Positions 1 through 6,815 of a stretch of DNA of 26,987 nucleotides are shown here, piece after piece. A program made the translations under genes and the position numbers. The DNA comes from CAZFAT01 sp964517075. Lineage in GTDB: Bacteria > Acidobacteriota > Vicinamibacteria > Vicinamibacterales > SCN-69-37. The notes under the pieces were generated by a model that was given only the letters and a program-made list of their open reading frames with translations, did no database searches and was not told where the DNA came from. Position 1 is the first letter of the stretch. Every line of letters begins with the position of its first letter. The stretch spans positions 1 through 26,987 of the forward strand of contig CAZFAT010000229.1 in NCBI GenBank assembly GCA_964517075.1, read 5' to 3'.

Positions 1-1224
1 CTCGGCCTCGCCGGCAGCTCGGCCGCGGAGCGCAAGCGAACGCTGGGCCGGTTTGCGGTGGTGTGCGGTCAGATTGCCGGCGCAATGGTTCTGGTTGTCG
101 CAGGCGGCCTGCTCGTCGGCAGCCTGATGCGAGTGTGGGGCAACAACCCGGGGTTCGACATCGATGGCCTGTCGATCGTCGAGCTTGCCGTCGTTCCCGA
201 GCGCCGTGTTATCGGCGGGCCGCAACGTGGCGTCGCACAACGGCTCGATCGGTTCCTTGATGGGGTTCGCGACCTGCCGGGCGTCGTCTCCGCCGGAGCG
301 GCCGAAGCCAACGTGCTGGAGCGGTCTCGGACTGAGGCGATCGGGCTCTGGTCGAACAGCCCGGAGCGTGCCCATGCCGTCGGAGTCCCGGTTACCCCGG
401 GGTTCTTTCGCGCCGCGAACATCCGGCTTGTCGAAGGACGGTTCCCCACAGATCAGGAGCTCGCGGCGGGTGCGCCTGTCGTCGCGATCAGCCGGCAGTT
501 CGCAGCCGCCGGCTGGCCTGGCGCGTCCGCGATCGGCCATGAATTGGTGGGGTCGGCAAACCTTGGTCAGTCTCAACTGCCGCCGCACGTTGTCGTAGGT
601 GTCGTCGAGAACGTCAGGTTTGGTGGATGGGATCTCAGGTCCGACACGGACGTCTTCGCGCCGTACGCCTCTCTGAACTTCAGTGCGACACCCGCGGTGT
701 TCGTCCGGACAGTTGGCCGACCAGATCGTATTCTCGCCGAAGTCCTTCGCCTGGCCGACCGCGAGGGCCCAGCGCTTCGCGCCGTCCGTGCGGCGCCGGC
801 TGCGGACATGCTGGCTGACACGATCCGCCCGCGCCGCCTGCAGTCGTGGCTGTTCGGGTCATTCGCTGTGATGAGTCTCGTGGTCGTTGGGGTCGGGCTG
901 CTCGGCCTGGTCGCGATGACGATGGCCCGGCGGACCCACGAAGTCGGCATCCGCATGGCGCTCGGCGCGACGCGGCTGCGGCTGGTGCGCGAGCTTCTCG
1001 GCGAACAGCTCGTCCCTGTCATCGCCGGACTCGTCGGGGGCGGCCTCCTGGCCGCATGGGCCGTGCGATTCCTCGGCTCGTATCTCTACGAACTGACGGT
1101 CTACGACGTGCGCGTCTGGACGGCGGCGACGCTCGTCGTAGCGGCGACCGCGGTCGCCGGCACACTCCTCCCGTCGCTCCGGGCGAGCCGCGTCGATCCC
1201 GTTCAGGCCCTACGCGTGGACTGA
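1..1224 (+). CDS. MacB/FtsX-family ABC transporter permease, C-terminal part (5' truncated by window)
   Basis: The frame is open from base 1, so the gene begins upstream; the first ATG/GTG inside the window is not a true start. About 407 residues are visible. A membrane segment near the left end (GAMVLVVAGGLLVGSLMRV) is followed by a roughly 210-residue extracytoplasmic domain of the MacB periplasmic type. Three membrane helices then form the FtsX domain, with the cytoplasmic motif RRTHEVGIRMALGAT and a C-terminus ending ASRVDPVQALRVD. This arrangement matches the second half of the orphan permeases that are greatly expanded in acidobacteria (ADOP family), which normally carry two such FtsX modules and lack a linked ATPase. 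The substrate cannot be told from sequence. The next gene is 200 bp away on the same strand, so an operon is not obvious. Confidence 0.88.
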   Translation, partial: LGLAGSSAAERKRTLGRFAVVCGQIAGAMVLVVAGGLLVGSLMRVWGNNPGFDIDGLSIVELAVVPERRVIGGPQRGVAQRLDRFLDGVRDLPGVVSAGAAEANVLERSRTEAIGLWSNSPERAHAVGVPVTPGFFRAANIRLVEGRFPTDQELAAGAPVVAISRQFAAAGWPGASAIGHELVGSANLGQSQLPPHVVVGVVENVRFGGWDLRSDTDVFAPYASLNFSATPAVFVRTVGRPDRILAEVLRLADREGPALRAVRAAPAADMLADTIRPRRLQSWLFGSFAVMSLVVVGVGLLGLVAMTMARRTHEVGIRMALGATRLRLVRELLGEQLVPVIAGLVGGGLLAAWAVRFLGSYLYELTVYDVRVWTAATLVVAATAVAGTLLPSLRASRVDPVQALRVD

Positions 1225-1392
1225 CCGAGGCGACCTCACGCGTCGACCCTCTGACCCACCGATCCACACTGCGTCGGACAACAATAGAGGGGACGTCTGT
1301 TGTCGTCGGAAGGGCCAAGGTGTCGATCGGAGGCGCATCAGCCAACGGCGGACCCGAACCTCGGAAAGGCCAGGGCCTGACGCGGTCCCCGC

Positions 1393-1417
1393 TAGAATCG
1401 CCTATCGTCCCGGAGGA
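1393..1417 (+). promoter_or_regulatory. Putative -10 element and ribosome binding site of the nitroreductase gene
   Basis: TAGAAT at 1393-1398 is a good -10 hexamer, but no convincing -35 lies 16-18 bp upstream. GGAGGA at 1412-1417 sits 7 nt before a TTG codon at 1425 and decides that start. Transcription from this -10 would give a leader of about 20 nt. Confidence 0.45.
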
Positions 1418-1424
1418 GACCCCA

Positions 1425-1985
1425 TTGAGCCTGACCGCAGCCATCCACGAACGCCGCTCGATCAAAGAGTTCACGCCGAAGCCGATCACGCGCGAGGAGA
1501 TCGAGCGGTTGCTCGACGCCGCCGCCCAGGCGCCGAACCACCGCCTGACCCAGCCTTGGCGCTTCTACGTGCTGGGTCCCGAAGCGCGCCGGGCCTTCGG
1601 CGAAGTCCTCGGACGTCGCAAGGCGAAGCGCATCGAGGATCCGGAGGCGGCCGCGGCGATCGTGGCGAAGGTCGCCGAGGCGCACGCCGCCCTTCCGGCC
1701 TTCCTGGCGGTGGCCGTCTCCCTGGACGGGAATCCCGAGATTCACGAGGAGGACTACGCCGCGACGATGATGGCGGTCCAGAATCTCTGCCTCGCGGCCC
1801 ACGACGCTGGATTGGGGACCCACATCAAGTCCGGCGGGGTGATGGACGATCCGAGCGCGCGGGGCGCGTTCGGGGTCAGGGAGGGAGAGCGGGTCGTCGC
1901 GATGATCGAGCTGGGCGAACCGGCCCGCGTCCCGCCCTCGAAGGGCAGGAAGTCCGCGCAGGAGCTCACGACCTGGGTCCCGTGA
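1425..1985 (+). CDS. Nitroreductase family FMN-dependent oxidoreductase
   Basis: The 186-residue protein starts at a TTG placed 7 nt after GGAGGA; the upstream part of this open frame lacks family similarity. The N-terminus (AAIHERRSIKEFTPKPI) holds the RRS-x-K/R-F motif that contacts FMN phosphate in nitroreductases, followed by the LLDAAAQAPNHRLTQPWRF segment typical of the family. The middle (YAATMMAVQNLCLAAHDAGLGTH) and the C-terminal GEPARVPPSKGR stretch fit the fold. Family members reduce nitro groups, quinones or flavin-like substrates with NAD(P)H, usually as homodimers in the cytoplasm. The physiological substrate here is unknown. The length is at the short end for the family (about 190-220 residues), with no sign of truncation. 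Confidence 0.9.
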   Translation: MSLTAAIHERRSIKEFTPKPITREEIERLLDAAAQAPNHRLTQPWRFYVLGPEARRAFGEVLGRRKAKRIEDPEAAAAIVAKVAEAHAALPAFLAVAVSLDGNPEIHEEDYAATMMAVQNLCLAAHDAGLGTHIKSGGVMDDPSARGAFGVREGERVVAMIELGEPARVPPSKGRKSAQELTTWVP

Positions 1986-2036
1986 GTGCGGCCCCAGAGA
2001 GGCGGCTGCCCAGGATCACGGTCGACGGGCTGCCGT

Positions 2037-2067
2037 TTGACACCACCCATATCATAAGATATGGGTG
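2037..2067 (+). promoter_or_regulatory. vapBC promoter with embedded perfect palindrome (likely operator)
   Basis: A perfect -35 TTGACA lies at 2037-2042. A 17-bp spacer leads to TATGGG at 2060-2065, a weak -10. A perfect inverted repeat, CACCCATATC at 2044-2053 and GATATGGGTG at 2058-2067 with an ATAA centre, fills the spacer and covers the -10. Antitoxins of VapBC pairs usually repress their own operon by binding palindromes in the promoter, so this is the natural operator candidate. The -10 ends 7 nt before the vapB ATG at 2073, so the transcript may be leaderless. Confidence 0.65.
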
Positions 2068-2072
2068 TATGT

Positions 2073-2315
2073 ATGAAAACAACCGTCGAGATATCCGACG
2101 CGCTCCTGGCGGAAGCGAGACAGGTGGCCGGACGCGAGCGAACGACCGTCCGGGCCCTGATTGAGGACGGACTGCGCCGGGTGCTCGGGGACCGCCGCGG
2201 CCAACGCTTCACGCTGCGCCGGGCCACCTTCAAGGGCCACGGCCTTCAGACCGGCGTCGCTGATGGGGACTGGGAACGGCTGCGTGACCTGACCTACGAA
2301 GGGCGCGGGGCGTGA
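2073..2315 (+). CDS. vapB: VapB-type antitoxin
   Basis: This 80-residue protein begins MKTTVEISDALLAEARQVAG, the usual N-terminus of ribbon-helix-helix VapB/DUF2191-type antitoxins: a short beta strand followed by two helices used for dimeric DNA binding. An in-frame ATG at 2061 lies inside the operator palindrome and is unlikely to be used; ATG 2073 gives the canonical N-terminus. The C-terminal half (about residues 45-80, rich in Arg, Trp and acidic residues) should wrap around and block the toxin. The stop codon overlaps the toxin start (GTGA at 2312-2315), so the two are translationally coupled. The pair forms a type II toxin-antitoxin module. Confidence 0.88.
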   Translation: MKTTVEISDALLAEARQVAGRERTTVRALIEDGLRRVLGDRRGQRFTLRRATFKGHGLQTGVADGDWERLRDLTYEGRGA

Positions 2316-2746
2316 TTGCCGTCGACACCAACGTGCTGGTCCACGCCCATCGCGAGGACTCCCCCTGGCACGCCGCCGCCTACGCCTGCGTGAGCCGTCT
2401 GGCCGAGTCGCGCGCGCCGTGGGCCATCCCTTGGCCCTGCCTGCACGAGTTCCTGGCGGTCGTGACCCACGCTCGCATCTTCGATCCTCCGACCCCGCTG
2501 CCGACGGCCCTCGATCAGGTCGCGGCCTGGCTGGAGTCGCCGAGCGTCACGATCCTTCAGGAAGGCGCGTCCCATTGGACGACGCTCTCTGGCCTGCTGA
2601 CCGCCGGGAAAGTCATCGGCGCGCAGGTGCACGACGCCCGCGTCGCGGCGCTCTGTCTCGATCATGGCGTCGCGGAACTGTGGACGGCGGATCGCGATTT
2701 CAATCGGTTCCCGGCACTGACGGTCCGGAACCCGCTCGTCGCCTGA
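2312..2746 (+). CDS. vapC: VapC-type PIN-domain ribonuclease toxin
   Basis: The 144-residue protein starts at a GTG that overlaps the antitoxin stop. It is a complete PIN domain: D5 in MIAVDTNVLVHAHRED, E46 in CLHEFLAV, D108 in VHDARVAALC and D127 in LWTADRDF supply the acidic quartet that binds Mg2+/Mn2+ for RNA cleavage. D129 is a further acidic residue. VapC toxins cut tRNA or rRNA at specific sites when free of antitoxin. All catalytic acids are present, so the toxin looks active. Its RNA target cannot be predicted. The length matches the family (about 130-145 residues). Confidence 0.92.
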   Translation: MIAVDTNVLVHAHREDSPWHAAAYACVSRLAESRAPWAIPWPCLHEFLAVVTHARIFDPPTPLPTALDQVAAWLESPSVTILQEGASHWTTLSGLLTAGKVIGAQVHDARVAALCLDHGVAELWTADRDFNRFPALTVRNPLVA

Positions 2747-2819
2747 CGCGCTCAGCGGATCCGCCTCCGCCGTTCAGTAGGATGGCCAGCGGCTCGGGTG
2801 TTGGGCGGCTGCCGCGCGG

Positions 2820-2960
2820 TTGACATCACCGCGCGCCCTGTGGTCTTCTTTTCGCCTGATGCGACACACCTTCGTCGAATTCGCCTCGGCCCTGCCGTCG
2901 ATTTGGGTCGGCATGCGAGCCGACGTACCCAGGTGATGTAGCCGTCCACGACATCAGACC
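2820..2960 (+). promoter_or_regulatory. Structured non-coding leader candidate upstream of the ABC exporter
   Basis: No convincing gene lies between vapC and the exporter. TTGACA at 2820-2825 is a perfect -35, but only a poor -10 (TCTTCT, 2844-2849) follows. A hairpin can form from TGGGTCGGC (2904-2912) with GCCGAC (2919-2924) and CCA (2929-2931), leaving a small bulge. CAGGTGATG at 2930-2938 is an exact copy of the right arm of the terminator hairpin just downstream and is complementary to its left arm. It could therefore form an antiterminator. I do not recognise a known riboswitch class. Confidence 0.25.
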
Positions 2961-2965
2961 GATTC

Positions 2966-3006
2966 GAGGGCCATCACCTGAGCCAGGTGATGGCCCTCTT
3001 GCTTTT
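2966..3006 (+). terminator. Rho-independent terminator or attenuator hairpin
   Basis: A perfect 15-bp stem pairs GAGGGCCATCACCTG (2966-2980) with its exact reverse complement (2984-2998) around a 3-nt AGC loop. It is followed by TTGCTTTT (2999-3006), a fair T-rich tail for the plus strand. It could end transcription from vapBC, but it lies 220 bp beyond vapC and only 27 bp before the exporter start, so attenuation of the exporter is a live alternative. Confidence 0.7.
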
Positions 3007-3032
3007 CGGGAGGGCCTCTCCCGGCCAGGTCG

Positions 3033-4871
3033 ATGGCAGACGCCATGACCGCTCCGACTGCCGACTCCGATTCTGCGCGCCTCAAAGCGGCGCTGCGCCA
3101 GGTGCTGCGCCGCTACTACGGACAGATCCGCGCCCGGCCCGCGCTGGCGATTCCCGCTCTCGTCCTGCCGGGCATTGGCGATGTGCTGATCTTCTACGCC
3201 CCGCCCCTCGTGGTGGCGCGTCTGCTGGGCGCCTTCGCGCGCGACGAGGCCCTGTCGGCATCGGAACTGGCGCCTTATGTGCTGACGATGGCGGGCTGCT
3301 GGCTGGCCGGCGAAGCCGTCTGGCGCGTGGCCGGGTTCCTGATTGCCCGGACCGAGATTCGCGGCATGGAGGCCCTCTACGTCGAGGCGATGCAGGAGCT
3401 GCTCGCGAAGGATCTGCAGTTCTTTCACAGCAACTATGCGGGCTCGCTGACGAAGCGCGCCCTCGGGTTCGCGCGCCGGTTCGAGGACGTCTTCGACGTG
3501 CTCTCGTTCTCGCTCGTCGCCAACACGCTGCCGCTGTGCTTCGTCATCGTCATCCTGTGGAGCTACTCGCCGCTGCTGATCGTCACGCTGATCGGCATGC
3601 TCGCGCTCACGATGGTGCTGGTCGTGCCGCGCATTCGCCGGCGGCAGATGCTGGTGGACGTCCGGGAAGCCGCGTCGAATGTCCTGGCGGGCCACGTGGC
3701 GGATTCCATCGCCAACGCGGAGGCCGTGCGCGCCTTCGCGCGCGAGCCGGACGAGGCGCGCATTCACGCCCGCAACGTGTCGGATTTCGGCGCCAAGACG
3801 CTGCGGTCCTGGGACTATCAGAACCTGCGCGTGGACACGATCACGGCGCCCATGTTCGTGCTGACCAACACGCTCGGTCTGGTGGTGGCGCTCGCCACCA
3901 GCAGTGGCACGGGCGCCAGCCTGGAGGTCGTGTTCCTGACCTTCAGCTATTACGCCGCCATCACACGGGTGATGTGGGAATTCAACCGCATCTACCGGAA
4001 TCTCGAGAGCGCGCTCACGGACGCGGCGCAGTTCACCGAGCTGCTCCTGGATCCGCCCTCGATCGTTGACCAGTGCCGGCCCCAGCCGTTCGCACCGGCT
4101 GATTACGGCGTGGAGATGAGCAACATCAGCTTTCGCCACGCGCCGTCGGGGCCCTGGCTGTTCGACCGCTTTTCCCTGGCGGTGGCCGCGGGGGCGAAGG
4201 TGGGACTGGTGGGGCACTCGGGCGGCGGCAAGACCACGCTGACGAGGCTGCTGATGCGATTCGCGGACGTCGAGCGGGGGCAGATCCTGATTGGCGGCCA
4301 GCCGATCGACCGCGTGCCGCAAGCGGCGCTGCGACGGGCGATTGCCTACGTGCCGCAGGATCCCGCGATGTTTCACCGCACGATCGCGGACAACATCCGG
4401 ATTGGCCGGCCCGAGGCCACGGACGCGGAGGTCTGGCGTGCGGCCGATCTCGCGCACGCGGCGGAGTTCATCGAGGCGCTCCCGGCCGGTTACGACACGC
4501 TGGTGGGTGAGCGCGGGGTGAAACTGTCAGGGGGGCAGCGGCAGCGCGTGGCCATCGCCCGCGCGATATTGAAGGATGCGCCCGTTCTGGTGCTGGATGA
4601 GGCGACCAGTTCGCTCGACTCCGAGAGCGAAGCGCTGATTCAGGAGGCGCTCTGGCGCCTGATGGCGGACCGGACCGCCATCGTCATTGCCCACCGGCTG
4701 TCCACCGTCCGGCGGATGGATCAGCTCATCGTCCTCGATCGCGGGCGCATCGCGGAGGCCGGCTCGCACGACGAGTTACTGGCTCGTGGCGGCATCTATG
4801 CGTCGCTCTGGGCGCATCAGTCAGGCGGGTTCCTGGCCTCGCCGATTGTCGGCGGCGTCAACGTCTCCTGA
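3033..4871 (+). CDS. ABC exporter half-transporter (fused membrane and ATPase domains)
   Basis: The 612-residue protein has an N-terminal six-helix membrane domain (about residues 45-320) followed by a nucleotide-binding domain (about 355-600). Visible motifs are Walker A GHSGGGKTT (394-402), the Q-loop YVPQDPAMFH, the signature LSGGQRQR (498-505), Walker B VLVLDEATSSLD with D522/E523, and the H-loop H554 in IAHRLST. All ATPase residues are intact. This is the type IV exporter layout (MsbA/BmrA-like), which works as a dimer; no second half-transporter is adjacent, so a homodimer is likely. The substrate may be a lipid, peptide or drug, and sequence does not decide. ATG 3033 has only a weak AGGT upstream; ATG 3045 is an alternative. 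A terminator-like hairpin lies just upstream and a palindromic repeat follows the stop. Confidence 0.92.
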   Translation: MADAMTAPTADSDSARLKAALRQVLRRYYGQIRARPALAIPALVLPGIGDVLIFYAPPLVVARLLGAFARDEALSASELAPYVLTMAGCWLAGEAVWRVAGFLIARTEIRGMEALYVEAMQELLAKDLQFFHSNYAGSLTKRALGFARRFEDVFDVLSFSLVANTLPLCFVIVILWSYSPLLIVTLIGMLALTMVLVVPRIRRRQMLVDVREAASNVLAGHVADSIANAEAVRAFAREPDEARIHARNVSDFGAKTLRSWDYQNLRVDTITAPMFVLTNTLGLVVALATSSGTGASLEVVFLTFSYYAAITRVMWEFNRIYRNLESALTDAAQFTELLLDPPSIVDQCRPQPFAPADYGVEMSNISFRHAPSGPWLFDRFSLAVAAGAKVGLVGHSGGGKTTLTRLLMRFADVERGQILIGGQPIDRVPQAALRRAIAYVPQDPAMFHRTIADNIRIGRPEATDAEVWRAADLAHAAEFIEALPAGYDTLVGERGVKLSGGQRQRVAIARAILKDAPVLVLDEATSSLDSESEALIQEALWRLMADRTAIVIAHRLSTVRRMDQLIVLDRGRIAEAGSHDELLARGGIYASLWAHQSGGFLASPIVGGVNVS

Positions 4872-4885
4872 GACTGACCGGGGAA

Positions 4886-4916
4886 GGGCCGACCTGGCAG
4901 GTCGGCCCCTCCATCG
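4886..4916. repeat. REP-like palindrome, copy 1 (convergent intergenic)
   Basis: GGGCCGACC (4886-4894), loop TGGCA, GGTCGGCCC (4900-4908) make a perfect 9-bp stem, followed by CTCCATCG. Read on the minus strand, bases 4916 to 4899 (CGATGGAGGGGCCGACCT) are identical to 26093-26110. The element sits between convergent genes ending at 4871 and 4924 and could also act as a bidirectional terminator, although no T-run follows. Confidence 0.7.
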
Positions 4917-4923
4917 AGCTGCG

Positions 4924-5802
4924 TCAGACCGCCGCCCAGTGTCCGGCCGCGATCTCGCGCAAGGGCTCGGGCGAGAATGCGGAGCCGTCATAGGCGGTCC
5001 GCTCCAGTCGCGCGCCCGGCGTGAGCTGCGGGATCGCGGACAACAACGCCTGCGTGTACGGATGCGCGGCCGCCGTGAACACACGTTCCGCCGGTGCCAG
5101 CTCGACAATACGGCCGCGGTACATGACGGCGACCTGATTGCAGATCTGACGCATCAGCCGCAGGTCGTGCGCGATGAGCAGGTAGGTCAGGCCCAGCCGC
5201 TGCTGCAGATCCATCAGGAGATTCACGACCTGCGCCTGCACGGAGACGTCGAGTGCCGACACCGGCTCGTCGGCCACGATGAACGATGGTTCCAGCGCGA
5301 GGGCGCGCGCCACTCCGATCCGCTGGCGCTGGCCACCGCTGAACTCGTGCGGGTACTTGCGGGCCGCGACAGGATCCAGACCGACGAGGTCCAGCAGCTC
5401 GGCCACACGCCGCGCGCGCGCCTCGTGCGTCCCGATGCGATGAATCACGAGCGGCTCGCCGATGATGTCGCCGGCGCGCATGCGCGGGTTCAGTGAGGAA
5501 TAGGGATCCTGAAACACGATCTGGAAGTGACGTCGGGCGCGCTGCAGATCGCGCGCCGGCAGCGACCGAACGTCGATGCCCTTGAATCGGATCTCTCCGG
5601 ACGTCGGCTCAATCAGTCGCAGCAGACAGCGGCCCGTCGTCGTCTTGCCGGAGCCGGATTCGCCCACGAGGCCGAACGTCTCGCCCGACTGAATCGTGAA
5701 CGTCACATCGTCGACGGCACGGATGGGCGCCCGGCGCCGGAACCAGCCGCCTCGCGCGGGGAACTCCTTGATGAGATGACGCACCTCGACCAGGGGCGTC
5801 AC
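4924..5802 (-). CDS. OppF/DppF-like peptide ABC transporter ATPase
   Basis: The GTG start at 5802 overlaps the stop of the preceding ATPase gene (GTGA, 5799-5802) and has GGAG 8 nt upstream; the longer open frame is not needed. The 292-residue product begins VTPLVEVRHLIKEFP. It has Walker A GESGSGKTT (47-55), QDPYSSLNPRM after the Q-loop, the signature FSGGQRQR, Walker B FIVADEPVSALD and the H-loop in LIAHDL. A C-terminal AHPYTQALLSAIP segment is typical of oligopeptide/dipeptide transporter ATPases. With its partner it should power import of peptides or similar solutes. No permease or solute-binding protein gene lies in the window. Confidence 0.92.
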   Translation of the reverse strand: MTPLVEVRHLIKEFPARGGWFRRRAPIRAVDDVTFTIQSGETFGLVGESGSGKTTTGRCLLRLIEPTSGEIRFKGIDVRSLPARDLQRARRHFQIVFQDPYSSLNPRMRAGDIIGEPLVIHRIGTHEARARRVAELLDLVGLDPVAARKYPHEFSGGQRQRIGVARALALEPSFIVADEPVSALDVSVQAQVVNLLMDLQQRLGLTYLLIAHDLRLMRQICNQVAVMYRGRIVELAPAERVFTAAAHPYTQALLSAIPQLTPGARLERTAYDGSAFSPEPLREIAAGHWAAV

Positions 5803-6815
5803 CGCGCGCGCTCCAAGACGCCTGCCGGAAGGTGACAGCGCGCGTCGTGCCCGGGCCCGACGTCCACCATCGGCGGCGAGACGACGCAGGCATCGAAGCG
5901 GTGCGGGCAGCGGGGCCCGAACGCACAACCTTCGGGCATGGTGCCGATCGAGGGGACGTTACCGGGGATGGCCTGGAGGCGGGCGCCCGGCTGTGTGCCG
6001 GGAATCGAGGCGAGCAAGGCGCGGGTGTACGGGTGCGCGGGCGCCGTGAACAGCGTCGTCGCGGGGGCGTGCTCGACAATCCGGCCTCCATACATCACGG
6101 CCACGCGGTCGGCCATTTCGGCGACGACCCCGAGATCGTGAGTGATCAGCAGGAGGGCCAGGTTGAAGGTCCGGCGCATCTCACGGAGCAGATCGAGAAT
6201 CTCCGCCTGAACCGTGGCGTCCAGCGCCGTGGTCGGTTCATCGGCTATGACGAGCGCGGGGTTGGCGGCAATGGCGATCGCAATCATGGCGCGCTGGCGC
6301 AGTCCGCCGCTCAGCTGATGCGGGTATTCGCCGGCCCGGCGCGACGGGTCGGGAATGCGTACCGCCTCGAGCAGTTCCAGCACTCGCCGCCGGGCGGCGC
6401 CGCCCCGCGCCAGGCCGTGCACGGCTAGCGCTTCTTCGATGTGCGCACCGATCGTGTAGACGGGATCGAGCGCGACCATCGGTTCCTGGAAGATGAATCC
6501 GATCCGCCGCCCGCGAAGCCGGCGCATGGCCTGTTCGTCGAGTGCCGTGACGTCCTGGCCTTCGAAGAGGATCCGGCCTCCCGCCACGCGTCCTGGCGGC
6601 GCGACCAGGCGCAGGATCGACAGGGCGGTCACGGACTTGCCGCTGCCCGATTCGCCGACGAGTCCCAGGGTCTCGCCCGGTGCGATCGTGAAGGACACGT
6701 CGTCGACGGCTTTGGCGTCCACGCCACTGCCGAGTCGGAACACCGTGGTCAGGTGCTCCACGGCCAGCAAGGGCGGCGGCGGGGCGTTATTGCCCACGGT
6801 ATTCGCCAAACACAC
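5799..6815 (-). CDS. OppD/DppD-like peptide ABC transporter ATPase
   Basis: The product is up to 338 residues. Possible starts are GTG 6815, TTG 6809 or GTG 6797 (332 residues); none has a clear ribosome binding site, and all overlap the mutase gene that ends at 6787. Motifs are Walker A GESGSGKS (about 54-61), FIFQEPMVALDPV, signature LSGGLRQR, Walker B LVIADEPTTALD and the H-loop ITHDLG. The C-terminal oligopeptide domain carries a cysteine motif, CAFGPRCPHRFDAC plus a later ARCHLP. Related DppD proteins hold an iron-sulfur cluster at such a motif. It pairs with the OppF-like protein that overlaps its 3' end by 4 bp. Translational coupling to the mutase is likely. Confidence 0.9.
   Translation of the reverse strand: MCLANTVGNNAPPPPLLAVEHLTTVFRLGSGVDAKAVDDVSFTIAPGETLGLVGESGSGKSVTALSILRLVAPPGRVAGGRILFEGQDVTALDEQAMRRLRGRRIGFIFQEPMVALDPVYTIGAHIEEALAVHGLARGGAARRRVLELLEAVRIPDPSRRAGEYPHQLSGGLRQRAMIAIAIAANPALVIADEPTTALDATVQAEILDLLREMRRTFNLALLLITHDLGVVAEMADRVAVMYGGRIVEHAPATTLFTAPAHPYTRALLASIPGTQPGARLQAIPGNVPSIGTMPEGCAFGPRCPHRFDACVVSPPMVDVGPGHDARCHLPAGVLERAR

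Noticed and set aside
1277..1304. Stem GACAACA / TGTTGTC with a 14-nt loop after the permease gene
   Set aside because: Only 7 bp with a large loop and no T-run, so too weak to call a terminator.
2988..3003. Possible sigma54 -24/-12 promoter (TGGCCC...TTGC)
   Set aside because: The GG-to-GC spacing is 7 bases where 10 are required, and it is part of the terminator hairpin.
2826..4457. 543-residue minus-strand open frame
   Set aside because: Antisense to the ABC exporter, with His/Arg/Gln-rich composition typical of a shadow frame.
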